A DNA stretch of 41,724 bases, taken from contig SYKL01000055.1 in the NCBI GenBank assembly GCA_005797785.1, positions 1 through 41,724 on the forward strand, written 5' to 3'. The notes below the pieces were generated by a model. That model made no database searches. It had not been told where the DNA came from and saw only the letters and a program-made list of their open reading frames with translations. Source of the DNA: Pseudomonadota bacterium (GTDB taxonomy: Bacteria; Myxococcota_A; UBA796; GCA-2862545). The position numbers and the translations under genes are program-made. Of this stretch, positions 15,838-23,315 are shown one piece after another (position 1 is the first letter of the stretch; the number at the start of each line of letters is the position of its first letter).

Positions 15838-15870
15838 TGTTCAGAGGCGAGCGGCGCGTTAGTGGATGGC

Positions 15871-16662
15871 ATGTCACTGATTTCCTCCACTTGGGCGGTT
15901 TTGCGCGGTGCCTTAGCAGATACCGCCGACTCGCTGGCAAAGAGCGTCTGGGGTCTGACGGCCCTGGTACTGATTTTACCGATCGAGGTCGCCGCCGCGC
16001 TGTTGGTATCGCCGCTCGGCTTCGCCGGGGGGATACTTTTAAGCCTTCTCAACTCCCTTCTGGTCGGATGGTACCTCGCGCTGGTGGGGATCGCCGTGCT
16101 TCAGCGGCGCCGAGTCACTTTCGCCGATCTAAAGGACCAAATGGGCACCCACATCTGGGATGTCATGTCGGTCCTGTTCATCTTTTGGATCATTGAACTC
16201 GCGCTTTCGCAAGCTCCTGGCACCGTTCACGTCATCTATGTGTTGGTTGGCACGCTCGTATTCAACCCCGCACCTGAGCTGATTTATCAAGGACGCACCA
16301 ACTCTGTCGGCCTTTTGCAGGACGCCGCTTCCTTCATGCAGAACAATTGGCCGGAATGGTTGGTGGCGCATGTGGTCGGATACGCCGTCATTGTGCCCTT
16401 TTATTGGTTTCTTTCCGGAGGCATCGACCTTCAAGGCGCCGCCAGCATTCTGAAAATGTTTGGCCCATGGTTCGGGTTCACCTCCGCAGGCACCTGGCTG
16501 GTGATCGGCCTGTCTTCCACCCTTAATCTCGGCATTTTGGCCATGGTGGGGGGTACGGGACTGACGCTCTTTTGCCACGCCTTTCTGCTGTTCCGCGGGC
16601 ACCTGTTTCAGCGATTATCCTCTTCGTCGCGCCGTTCTCGGAGCTGGTCAGCGCGCCACTGA
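15871..16662 (+). CDS. Multi-pass membrane protein of unknown function
   Basis: I do not recognise this 263-residue protein. About six hydrophobic helices are visible, at VWGLTALVLILPIEVAAALLV, FAGGILLSLLNSLLVGWYLAL, VMSVLFIFWIIELAL, VIYVLVGTLVF, VVGYAVIVPFYWFL and a final pair ending LTLFCHAFLLFRGHLFQRL. A short Ser/Arg-rich tail follows. Polar segments between helices carry NPAPELIYQGRTNS, which may be a conserved loop. The ATG at 15871 has only a weak RBS; a GTG at 15862 is an alternative. The much longer upstream reading in the ORF track crosses the intergenic region. Its 3' end overlaps the convergent GH18 gene by 15 bases. Confidence 0.7.
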   Translation: MSLISSTWAVLRGALADTADSLAKSVWGLTALVLILPIEVAAALLVSPLGFAGGILLSLLNSLLVGWYLALVGIAVLQRRRVTFADLKDQMGTHIWDVMSVLFIFWIIELALSQAPGTVHVIYVLVGTLVFNPAPELIYQGRTNSVGLLQDAASFMQNNWPEWLVAHVVGYAVIVPFYWFLSGGIDLQGAASILKMFGPWFGFTSAGTWLVIGLSSTLNLGILAMVGGTGLTLFCHAFLLFRGHLFQRLSSSSRRSRSWSARH

Positions 16663-18240
16663 CCGCCGGCGGCGGTAAGCCAACAAACCGGCGATGCCGG
16701 CCCAGGCCCCGCCCCATGGCGTCGAATTGCACCCGCAACCCTGAACCCCAAGCGCCGGGTCGATCACGATCACGTAGCTCGTCGCGGGGGGCGACCACAC
16801 CACGCCGTCACCCACCTCCAGCTCAAACGCAAGGGTTCCCGTCTCTTTTAGCGGGAACTCGGGCTGCGCACCGGACGGATCCGACAGCTCCACCGCCGGG
16901 CCCGCCACTTGCGTCCATCGAAACTCCAGATCCTGCCCATCCGGGGCGGTGCTGTCCAGCCCCGACAAACGGACGGTATCCCCCACATATGCCAAGAAAG
17001 GAAGGCCGACATTCGCAATGTACTGTGCATAAACTTGGTCGGTGTCGCCGGTTTCCTCAGTGTCGCCCGTATCGCCCGTGTCCCCAGTATCCACCGTAAA
17101 GTTCGTCTCTTCGTCCATCATTGCCCAAAGTTCTGGGTCTTGTTCATCGTAATTTAGCGCCCAAAATCCAACGCCAGCGATCCCCGATTCACGAGTGTAT
17201 ATCACCCTTTCGCGAACACTGTCGGTGTTCTGATACCATCCCTGACGTCCCCCGCCGTAGTAGTACGGAGTCCGGCTCTGTTCATCGAACGAAGCGCCAT
17301 ATTGAGCCGCTTTGTCCTGGGCAGCCACCCAAAATACCGCCGAACCCGTCCCCGTGGCGTCGGCGGGCACATCGTTCGACGCCACCGGCCAAGAATACCC
17401 ATACAAAGGGAGTCCCAGAATCACTCGATCCGGATCGGCGTCGTAGGTCAGGTAGTCTTCGACGGTCCATTCCAACGAATGATCCCCCCAAACCCCGCCT
17501 CCATATAGGGGATCCACTGGACCGGCGGTGCCGCTGCCGGAATAGTGGTAGCCGTACCCCATGATGAAAACATCGGCAAAACGGGTGATTTCAGAATAAT
17601 CCCAAGCGCCATTCCAGTCGACGGCGGGAGTGGCGAACACCACTTCGTCACCAAACTCGTCGTTTAGCTCCTCTGCAAAGTCCACGAGATCCTGTTTGTT
17701 CGCGGACAGCAGTCCCTCAAAATCGATATTGACCCCGTCCGCTCCCGTGGCGTCCACCCATTCGCGCAGCTGATCGATCGCGTGCGAACGAGCGGTTGGG
17801 CTGTCCAAAAAAGCGCCTATGGAACCCGAACTAAAGTTGGTAACGCACAAGTGGGTCTTTACGCCGTAAGGTTCTGCACGCGCCACGACGTCATCGGCGT
17901 TATCCCACGTACTTGTGCCCGTTAAATTCCCGTCTTCATCGATCCCCGCTTGAAAAACCGCGATGTGGCTCAGGTTGTCCCACGGCACGGTGTCCAAATC
18001 ATCGGCCCAATACGCCAAATATCCGTAGACGGTCATGTCGGGACCCGGCGTGGCAGAGGGTTGACCACCCGCTTGCCCACCCGAGGCTTTCTTGCGCGCC
18101 ACCACCTTGGGGTGCAGCTGCATTTGACGCGCGTGCTCGCCGACGAATTCTACGTCTGGCAAGCCCAATTCGCCGGCGGAGGGGGGTGTCTCAGCCCACG
18201 CTGAAGTGGCCACGGCCAACACACCGATCAGCGAACCCAT
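16648..18240 (-). CDS. Secreted GH18 (chitinase-like) protein with MYXO-CTERM-like tail
   Basis: This exported protein of 530 residues has a signal peptide ending near ATSAWA-ETPP. A glycoside hydrolase family 18 TIM barrel spans about residues 70-410: DMTVYGYLAYWADD starts it, DGVNIDFEG (about 168-176) carries the catalytic Glu and preceding Asp, and GVGFWALNYDEQDPE ends it. Family 18 includes chitinases and spore-cortex-type hydrolases; the substrate is not determined. An acidic repeat linker DTGDTGDTGDTEETGDT leads to an Ig/PKD-like domain (LEFRWTQVAGP). The tail QGCGCNST, a hydrophobic stretch and RRRR match the MYXO-CTERM sorting pattern. The ATG at 18240 has GGAGG 5 bases upstream and gives a proper signal peptide, unlike the ORF-track start. 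Confidence 0.85.
   Translation of the reverse strand: MGSLIGVLAVATSAWAETPPSAGELGLPDVEFVGEHARQMQLHPKVVARKKASGGQAGGQPSATPGPDMTVYGYLAYWADDLDTVPWDNLSHIAVFQAGIDEDGNLTGTSTWDNADDVVARAEPYGVKTHLCVTNFSSGSIGAFLDSPTARSHAIDQLREWVDATGADGVNIDFEGLLSANKQDLVDFAEELNDEFGDEVVFATPAVDWNGAWDYSEITRFADVFIMGYGYHYSGSGTAGPVDPLYGGGVWGDHSLEWTVEDYLTYDADPDRVILGLPLYGYSWPVASNDVPADATGTGSAVFWVAAQDKAAQYGASFDEQSRTPYYYGGGRQGWYQNTDSVRERVIYTRESGIAGVGFWALNYDEQDPELWAMMDEETNFTVDTGDTGDTGDTEETGDTDQVYAQYIANVGLPFLAYVGDTVRLSGLDSTAPDGQDLEFRWTQVAGPAVELSDPSGAQPEFPLKETGTLAFELEVGDGVVWSPPATSYVIVIDPALGVQGCGCNSTPWGGAWAGIAGLLAYRRRRSVAR
17035..17095 (-). repeat. GDT-rich linker repeat in the GH18 protein
   Basis: Short imperfect 9-base repeats encode a run of Gly-Asp-Thr units between the catalytic and Ig-like domains. 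Such acidic Thr linkers recur in surface proteins with MYXO-CTERM tails. Confidence 0.7.
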
Positions 18241-18290
18241 TAAGCCTCCGCAAGGAACCCGGCTGAATAGCATCATCGGTGGAGGCGCGT

Positions 18291-18653
18291 GTGACAATCC
18301 TCTGGGTGTTCTTAGGCGGAGGCACCGGCGCAGCACTTCGTTGGCTTTTGTCCCTATGGATCCCCGGCTACCCGGGAACGATACTCATCAATTTGATCGG
18401 AAGTTTTGCACTCGCTTTGCTTTCGCATCCGGCGACGGGCGCTTCCCCGGCTCTGCGCCTCACCTTAGGAGTTGGCATTCTCGGTGGATTTACAACCTAT
18501 TCCACCTTCAACCTGCAGCTGTTGAACGCCCTGCAGCAGCGCGATGCAGTGGGAGCGGGAATCCAGCTGTTCGGAACGGTGGGAGGCTGCCTTTTGTTTG
18601 GTTTGCTCGGTTGGCAGTTTGCCGAATGGTGTTTTGGATCCGCGGGTGGATGA
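18291..18653 (+). CDS. crcB: Fluoride ion channel CrcB/Fluc
   Basis: This small four-helix membrane protein of 120 residues forms a dual-topology dimeric fluoride-selective channel that expels fluoride. FLGGGTGAALRW near the N-terminus, NLIGSFALALL (the pore Asn) and GILGGFTTYSTFNLQ (the phenylalanine/Thr track and central Na site) are diagnostic. The GTG at 18291 has GGAGG 5 bases upstream and matches the usual N-terminus; the GTG at 18279 in the ORF track is less likely. It is divergent from the GH18 gene with only 50 bases between. No fluoride riboswitch is seen in that space. Confidence 0.93.
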   Translation: MTILWVFLGGGTGAALRWLLSLWIPGYPGTILINLIGSFALALLSHPATGASPALRLTLGVGILGGFTTYSTFNLQLLNALQQRDAVGAGIQLFGTVGGCLLFGLLGWQFAEWCFGSAGG

Positions 18654-18756
18654 TTCCTGGCAATAAAATAAGGGGCGGAATGTAGGACATCCCTTGTTGC
18701 GGTTGCCGGGCGTCACCTTGGGAGGTACGCTCCAGCCATCGCGGGAGCAGAGGAAA

Positions 18757-19473
18757 ATGGGCTTTTTCGATCGGATCGCCAATATCTGGAAGGGTTTTTT
18801 GAGCCTTTGGGTTTCCGATATGGAAAACCGAAACCCAGAAGCGGTGTATGAAGCGGCGATCAATGAAAGGGTGAAAAAACACCTCGAATTGAAGAAGGCC
18901 GTTTCGGGCATCGTGTACCTCCGAAACAAGATCTCCAGCGAGCTCGAAGAAAAGGAAAAAGAGCTCCGAGACGTCATGAATCAGCTGCCCATCGCCGTGG
19001 AAGACGGTGAAGACGAAGTGGCGCTCATTCTGATTCAGAAAAAAGACGAGCTCAGCAAAGCCATTGAGTCGCTTTCCGGCGAGCTTACGAAGATCTCCGC
19101 CCAAGCAGAAGAAGCGAAGTCGGGCCTTGTCCAATTCCAGGGCGAAATCGAAAAGCTCAAGCGAGAAAAAGACGAGATGCTGGCCAAGAAGAGCAATGCT
19201 CAAGCCCGCATTCAAATCCAAGACACGCTCAATGGGTTGTCGACCGACGCCGACATCAAAGCCCTCGACAACGTTCGCGAGCACATCGACAAATTGCAGG
19301 CGGAAGCCGACATCGGCGCAGAAATCAAGGGCAATTCCTTGGACGACAAGCTTGCAAAGATCCGCGAAAAAGCCGCAAACAGCACCGCACGCAATCAGCT
19401 GGAAGAGATGAAGCGCCAAGCTGCCTCTAAGAAAGCCGCTTCTGAAGGTGCTTCCGTCAAGAAGACCATCTGA
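18757..19473 (+). CDS. pspA: PspA/IM30 (ESCRT-III-like) family protein
   Basis: This 238-residue coiled-coil protein maintains or remodels the inner membrane under stress in its family. It begins with an amphipathic helix, MGFFDRIANIWKGFLSLWVS, then the PspA-type DMENRNPEAVYEAAI. Long heptad-rich coiled coils (about 45-160) and a helical C-terminus follow (TARNQLEEMKRQAA). It ends in a Lys/Ala-rich tail. The ATG at 18757 has AGAGG 4 to 5 bases upstream and fits the conserved N-terminus; the upstream ORF-track residues are leader sequence. PspA genes are often sigma-54-dependent, but I find no -24/-12 element here. The next gene starts one base after the stop. Confidence 0.85.
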   Translation: MGFFDRIANIWKGFLSLWVSDMENRNPEAVYEAAINERVKKHLELKKAVSGIVYLRNKISSELEEKEKELRDVMNQLPIAVEDGEDEVALILIQKKDELSKAIESLSGELTKISAQAEEAKSGLVQFQGEIEKLKREKDEMLAKKSNAQARIQIQDTLNGLSTDADIKALDNVREHIDKLQAEADIGAEIKGNSLDDKLAKIREKAANSTARNQLEEMKRQAASKKAASEGASVKKTI

Positions 19474-19474
19474 G

Positions 19475-19813
19475 ATGGAGCTCCCTTCGCGGGATCCATC
19501 GGCAGAAGATGCCTTCGTGGCAGGGCTGACCGATGCAAGCGAAGAAGTCGTCCAAGAAGCCGTGGAGTTGGCGCTTGAGGCCCAGCGTCCAAAGCTGGCC
19601 GCGCGACTGGTGTTGCTCCTCGATCGCCCAGAGTTGACAGGCGCCGCTGAGAAGGCGATGCGCGCCGCGCGATGGCTACTGCTTGAAAACGCCGTTCCAG
19701 ATGACGCTCCCGCTCCTTTGGTGTATTGGCGCAGGTGGCAGCGCCGCCCGCTGAGTCGTTACCGTCGCACAGTCATGGCGTCTGACCAGGGTTTTTCACC
19801 GCGCCGGCGATAG
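19475..19813 (+). CDS. Small helical protein of unknown function
   Basis: This is a 112-residue ORF starting with an ATG one base past the PspA-family stop, in the same operon. Residues 1-75 look alpha-helical and may form HEAT-like pairs (EEVVQEAVELALEAQRPKLAARLVLLL). The C-terminal third is strongly basic (YWRRWQRRPLSRYRR). There is no signal peptide and no membrane helix. No family is recognised. Immediate coupling to pspA suggests a partner of that protein; this is inference. Confidence 0.6.
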   Translation: MELPSRDPSAEDAFVAGLTDASEEVVQEAVELALEAQRPKLAARLVLLLDRPELTGAAEKAMRAARWLLLENAVPDDAPAPLVYWRRWQRRPLSRYRRTVMASDQGFSPRRR

Positions 19814-19892
19814 CCCTAGAAACGGTGGATCCACCTGGGCGCTCTGCAGAGGACGCAATAAGAAAGCGGCCTTGGGGCAGGGAGCACAGAAA

Positions 19893-22800
19893 ATGATCGG
19901 CCATTGGTGGGCATGGGCCAATGCGTCGGCACGGCGAAAGCGTCATCTTCAGTGGCTGGTGCTGCTGATGGTGGTCTCTGTCGCGGTGCAGGCCGTACTT
20001 TGGACGTGGTATATTGAGGACGCCGCGATCAGTTTCGCTTACGCCCGCAATCTCGCCACCGGCGAGGGGTTGGTGCCGTACCCCGCGGGCGAAAGGGTCG
20101 AAGGATATAGCAATCCCACCTGGGTATTTCTGCTCGCCGTCGGTGAATTGCTCGGGATCGACAGTTTCTCGGGCGCGAAGATTCTCGGGGCACTCTTCGG
20201 GGCGTTAACCCTCCCGTTTGCCTACCTCCTGGCCAGCGAGCTTCGCCCCGACGAAGACGACGATGTCCCGGTCTACGCCGCGGTTTTCCTTGCCGGATGC
20301 TCGCAATTCACGATTTGGAACACCTCCGGCCTCGAAAACAGCCTGTTCAATTTCCTGCTGGCGGTCGGACTTTGGCGCACCATCGCCGAGCTAAAACCTG
20401 GACGTTGGCCAATCGGACCCTTTGCCTACTTCCTGTTAGCGATCACGCGTCCCGAAGGGATCATGTACGGGGCCGCCGCCGGATTTTGGGCGATGGCCTT
20501 CAGCCTTGGACTCGGGCAGGGCCTGTGGCCAACCCTCCGGTGGTTGGGTACCTTCTTCGCTCCGTGGACCATTTATCAAGTTTGGCACTACAATTATTTC
20601 GCTTGGCCCTTGCCCAACACCTATTACGCCAAGACCGAAGACTCGGACTTCGCTCCGTACGGTTGGGACAAGGCAGGATGGAAGTACATTCGGAACTGGG
20701 CCAAGGACGTTGGTCAAGGTCCTTTACTACCTCTGTGGATGGTGGGGATCACCGGTTTTTCGAACGCCCGCCAACGGTACTTGGCTTTATTTGCCTCCGC
20801 GGTCGTTCTCGCCATCGCCGCCCCGGGTTCGGATGCCTTCGCCGCAGTGGTCCAATTCGTCAGCTTTGACAGCCTGACGGCGGCCATGGTTCTGCCCTAT
20901 TTTCTTGGCGCCATGGTCGCGCTCGGACTCGTGAGTCTGTTCGGATTCCTGACCCATCAGCGTGGCGACGTACCTTTTGCGGCAGCTGGCGTTGGCGGTG
21001 TGCTCGCATTGGTTTTGGTGGCTGCGATGTACGGCTTCGGCTGGTCGTTCTACCTCTCGTTGATCGCCGATTCCAGCACCGCCCAAACGTTGCTGGATCT
21101 CGCCGAGCTCCGCAATAAAATTGCGATATTCGCGGCCGCTGCGCTCGTGGTGACTGGCGGCATCGTGTTCGGTAAAGAGCGAGACACGCTACGTTTCGCC
21201 TTGGGGGGCGCCGTCGCCACCGTCGCGATCGTAGGTGCCGTGTATTACCTCCAGTGGTCCAGCATCGGCTTTGATCCGTTTGATTTGCAGTCCGTTGCTC
21301 CAGCAAAATTCCGTGTGGCAGCGATCGCACTCTTCGTTCTCGCTCTCCCGCGTTTGGTCCCGGCCCGGCCAGGTTGGCGTGTGATCGTCCTTTGTTGCGA
21401 CACCATCGCGCTCGCGCTGTTCTTTGCGCTGTGGTCCGGCGGAGATTGGATGAAGGGATTCCGCTGGATGGCGGCCCTTACTGTTCCGGCCTCGGTGCTG
21501 TTTGCTTCAACAGTTGGAGAACTGGGCTCCCTCTACCAGTCCATTCTCGGCAGAAACTCGGCACTGAGCAGGATCGCTTGGTACGTTGGCCTGCCCGCAG
21601 CAGCCGCTGTTGCGAGCGCGGTGTTTTATTACGGCTCGGTAAACATCATTCAACCCGCCCTTCCCACCGAAAGCGCCGGCGCCCTTATCTCTGCCCTGTG
21701 GGTGGTCGTCGGGCTGGCATCGACGGGCGCGATGGTGTTTGCGTTGTGGCGGGCGCCAAGCCTATTACGGGGCCAACGACCCGATCGTTGGGGTTGGCCT
21801 GCCACTTTTGCCGGTGCCGTTTGCGCGATCCTGTTCCTCGCCCCCCACATCAACCACCTCAACGTCATCGCCAACAAGCCAGAAACCAGCCCAAAATCCG
21901 TCAAACGGCGCGTCGACTACATCAATGCCGCTGCAGCACGTCTTCACGTCGACACCCCGATCGTCAACATCGATGTCGACCAAGGAGCTCACCTTTGGTG
22001 GTCCGGGCATCAAATGCTCGACATCGCCGGACTGGTCGACATGTCGATGGCACACCAGAAGTACAAACCGGAATTCATCCGCGAGTACATCTTCGCCGAG
22101 CGCAAGCCGCAATTTGCCCACGTTCACGGTGGGTGGGCGAACAAATCGAAGATCAACAAGCAGCCCGAGTGGAAGCGCGACTATTTTGAAATTCCCGGCT
22201 ACCCCACAGGCAAATCCCTTCACGTTGGAAACCACGTTCGACGTGACCTTTTCATAAAAACCGAATGGCCGGACGTTCCCGAACGTCACATTCAGTTTGA
22301 GGGCGGCACCGAGCTCGTCGGGTACTACACCGCAGCATCCGAAGTCGGAACTTCGGACTCGCTTTACCTCGAGGTCGCCCTTCGGATCCCGGAAGCCACC
22401 AAGAAGGGCGAAGGATTTCGGATGATGGCGTTCCTCGCCAACGATGCAGGCGACATCCAAATCTGGGATTTGCCCCCCGGCTATGACTGGTACACCACCG
22501 ATCTGTGGAAGAAGGACGAGATCGTCTGGGGCCGGTTCTCGCTGCCCGTCAACCTCAAAGAAGGAAGCTACGACTTAGGATTTGTCGTTTTCGACCTCGA
22601 CGGAAAAGTCCTGTCCGCCTTGTCCTCCGGCGGGCCCGGTCCCACCTTATCCCCAGCGGCCCCACGCTTTTTACCCGGCGAGGTGTTGTTCCCGGGCGCG
22701 ATGCGCGTGCTCTCCGCCAAAGACGCCGAAACCGCCGCCGACGCCGCACACGCCAGTGCCATCACAAAGGCCAAAGCTGGCGATTGCGCTGGCGCAGAGT

Positions 22801-23315
22801 CCAGCTGGGATGAGGCCCGACGTCGGATGACCAAGCAAGACAAATGGCTCCAAGCGCACAAAGGGACCGCCATGAACGCGCTCGCCGCTTGTCTCGCTGC
22901 CGAGGCCTCCAAATCAAGCGATCAAGCGGAACAGGTCGCACTGATTTCAAAAGCGCGCCGGTTTAGCCACTTGGAACCCACCCTCCTCGCGGTTGCCGCA
23001 CCCCTCGCGGAAGGAGCGTACCTCCGCGGCAAGGAAGCGTACGATCAGCAGCGCTGGGAAGATGCATACCGAGAATTGGCCGCTGCCGTTGCTTTTGAGC
23101 CCTGGCGCGCCTGGGCAAAGCGCTACATGGAGGAGGCGCGCGCGCATCGGCTTGGGATCGATCCCGACTCTTTGGCGAAGAAAAAAGCAGACGCCGACGC
23201 CAAAAAGAAGCGCCCACCCGTTCAGCGAACCTTGCCGCGCGCGAAGGCGCCGGGCGAAGAGGAGGCTCCTGAGCCGGAAGAAGCCGTTCCCGGACCTGAG
23301 GCGGACGAGGAATGA
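19893..23315 (+). CDS. GT-C fold membrane glycosyltransferase candidate (AftB-like) with large extracytoplasmic C-terminus, copy 1
   Basis: This 1140-residue protein has about a dozen or more membrane helices in residues 15-650 and a long soluble region. The first external loop WYIEDAAISFAYARNLATGEG...VEGYSNPTW, then NTSGLENSL and ITRPEG, follow the pattern of mycobacterial AftB-like GT-C enzymes, whose acidic pair after helix 1 is catalytic. Such enzymes transfer sugars from polyprenyl phosphate donors on the outer face of the membrane. The soluble part holds an 'AHLWWSGHQMLDIAGLVD' module, a beta domain (about 800-920), TPR-like helices (about 940-1085) and a Lys/Pro/Glu-rich tail. The ATG at 19893 is preferred over the TTG at 19872. 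The 3' end overlaps copy 2 as ATGA. The donor and acceptor are unknown. Confidence 0.72.
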   Translation: MIGHWWAWANASARRKRHLQWLVLLMVVSVAVQAVLWTWYIEDAAISFAYARNLATGEGLVPYPAGERVEGYSNPTWVFLLAVGELLGIDSFSGAKILGALFGALTLPFAYLLASELRPDEDDDVPVYAAVFLAGCSQFTIWNTSGLENSLFNFLLAVGLWRTIAELKPGRWPIGPFAYFLLAITRPEGIMYGAAAGFWAMAFSLGLGQGLWPTLRWLGTFFAPWTIYQVWHYNYFAWPLPNTYYAKTEDSDFAPYGWDKAGWKYIRNWAKDVGQGPLLPLWMVGITGFSNARQRYLALFASAVVLAIAAPGSDAFAAVVQFVSFDSLTAAMVLPYFLGAMVALGLVSLFGFLTHQRGDVPFAAAGVGGVLALVLVAAMYGFGWSFYLSLIADSSTAQTLLDLAELRNKIAIFAAAALVVTGGIVFGKERDTLRFALGGAVATVAIVGAVYYLQWSSIGFDPFDLQSVAPAKFRVAAIALFVLALPRLVPARPGWRVIVLCCDTIALALFFALWSGGDWMKGFRWMAALTVPASVLFASTVGELGSLYQSILGRNSALSRIAWYVGLPAAAAVASAVFYYGSVNIIQPALPTESAGALISALWVVVGLASTGAMVFALWRAPSLLRGQRPDRWGWPATFAGAVCAILFLAPHINHLNVIANKPETSPKSVKRRVDYINAAAARLHVDTPIVNIDVDQGAHLWWSGHQMLDIAGLVDMSMAHQKYKPEFIREYIFAERKPQFAHVHGGWANKSKINKQPEWKRDYFEIPGYPTGKSLHVGNHVRRDLFIKTEWPDVPERHIQFEGGTELVGYYTAASEVGTSDSLYLEVALRIPEATKKGEGFRMMAFLANDAGDIQIWDLPPGYDWYTTDLWKKDEIVWGRFSLPVNLKEGSYDLGFVVFDLDGKVLSALSSGGPGPTLSPAAPRFLPGEVLFPGAMRVLSAKDAETAADAAHASAITKAKAGDCAGAESSWDEARRRMTKQDKWLQAHKGTAMNALAACLAAEASKSSDQAEQVALISKARRFSHLEPTLLAVAAPLAEGAYLRGKEAYDQQRWEDAYRELAAAVAFEPWRAWAKRYMEEARAHRLGIDPDSLAKKKADADAKKKRPPVQRTLPRAKAPGEEEAPEPEEAVPGPEADEE

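Noticed and set aside
15680-15870. Sigma-54 promoter at TTGGATCGGCTTTGCG upstream of the membrane-protein gene
   Set aside because: The GG-to-GC spacing is 9 rather than 10 and the -24 element is poor.
18241-18290. Fluoride riboswitch ahead of crcB
   Set aside because: The 50-base space carries only the two ribosome binding sites and shows no crcB-motif pseudoknot sequence.
18654-18756. Sigma-54 promoter ahead of pspA
   Set aside because: Several GG dinucleotides were checked; none has GC 10 bases downstream within a consensus context.
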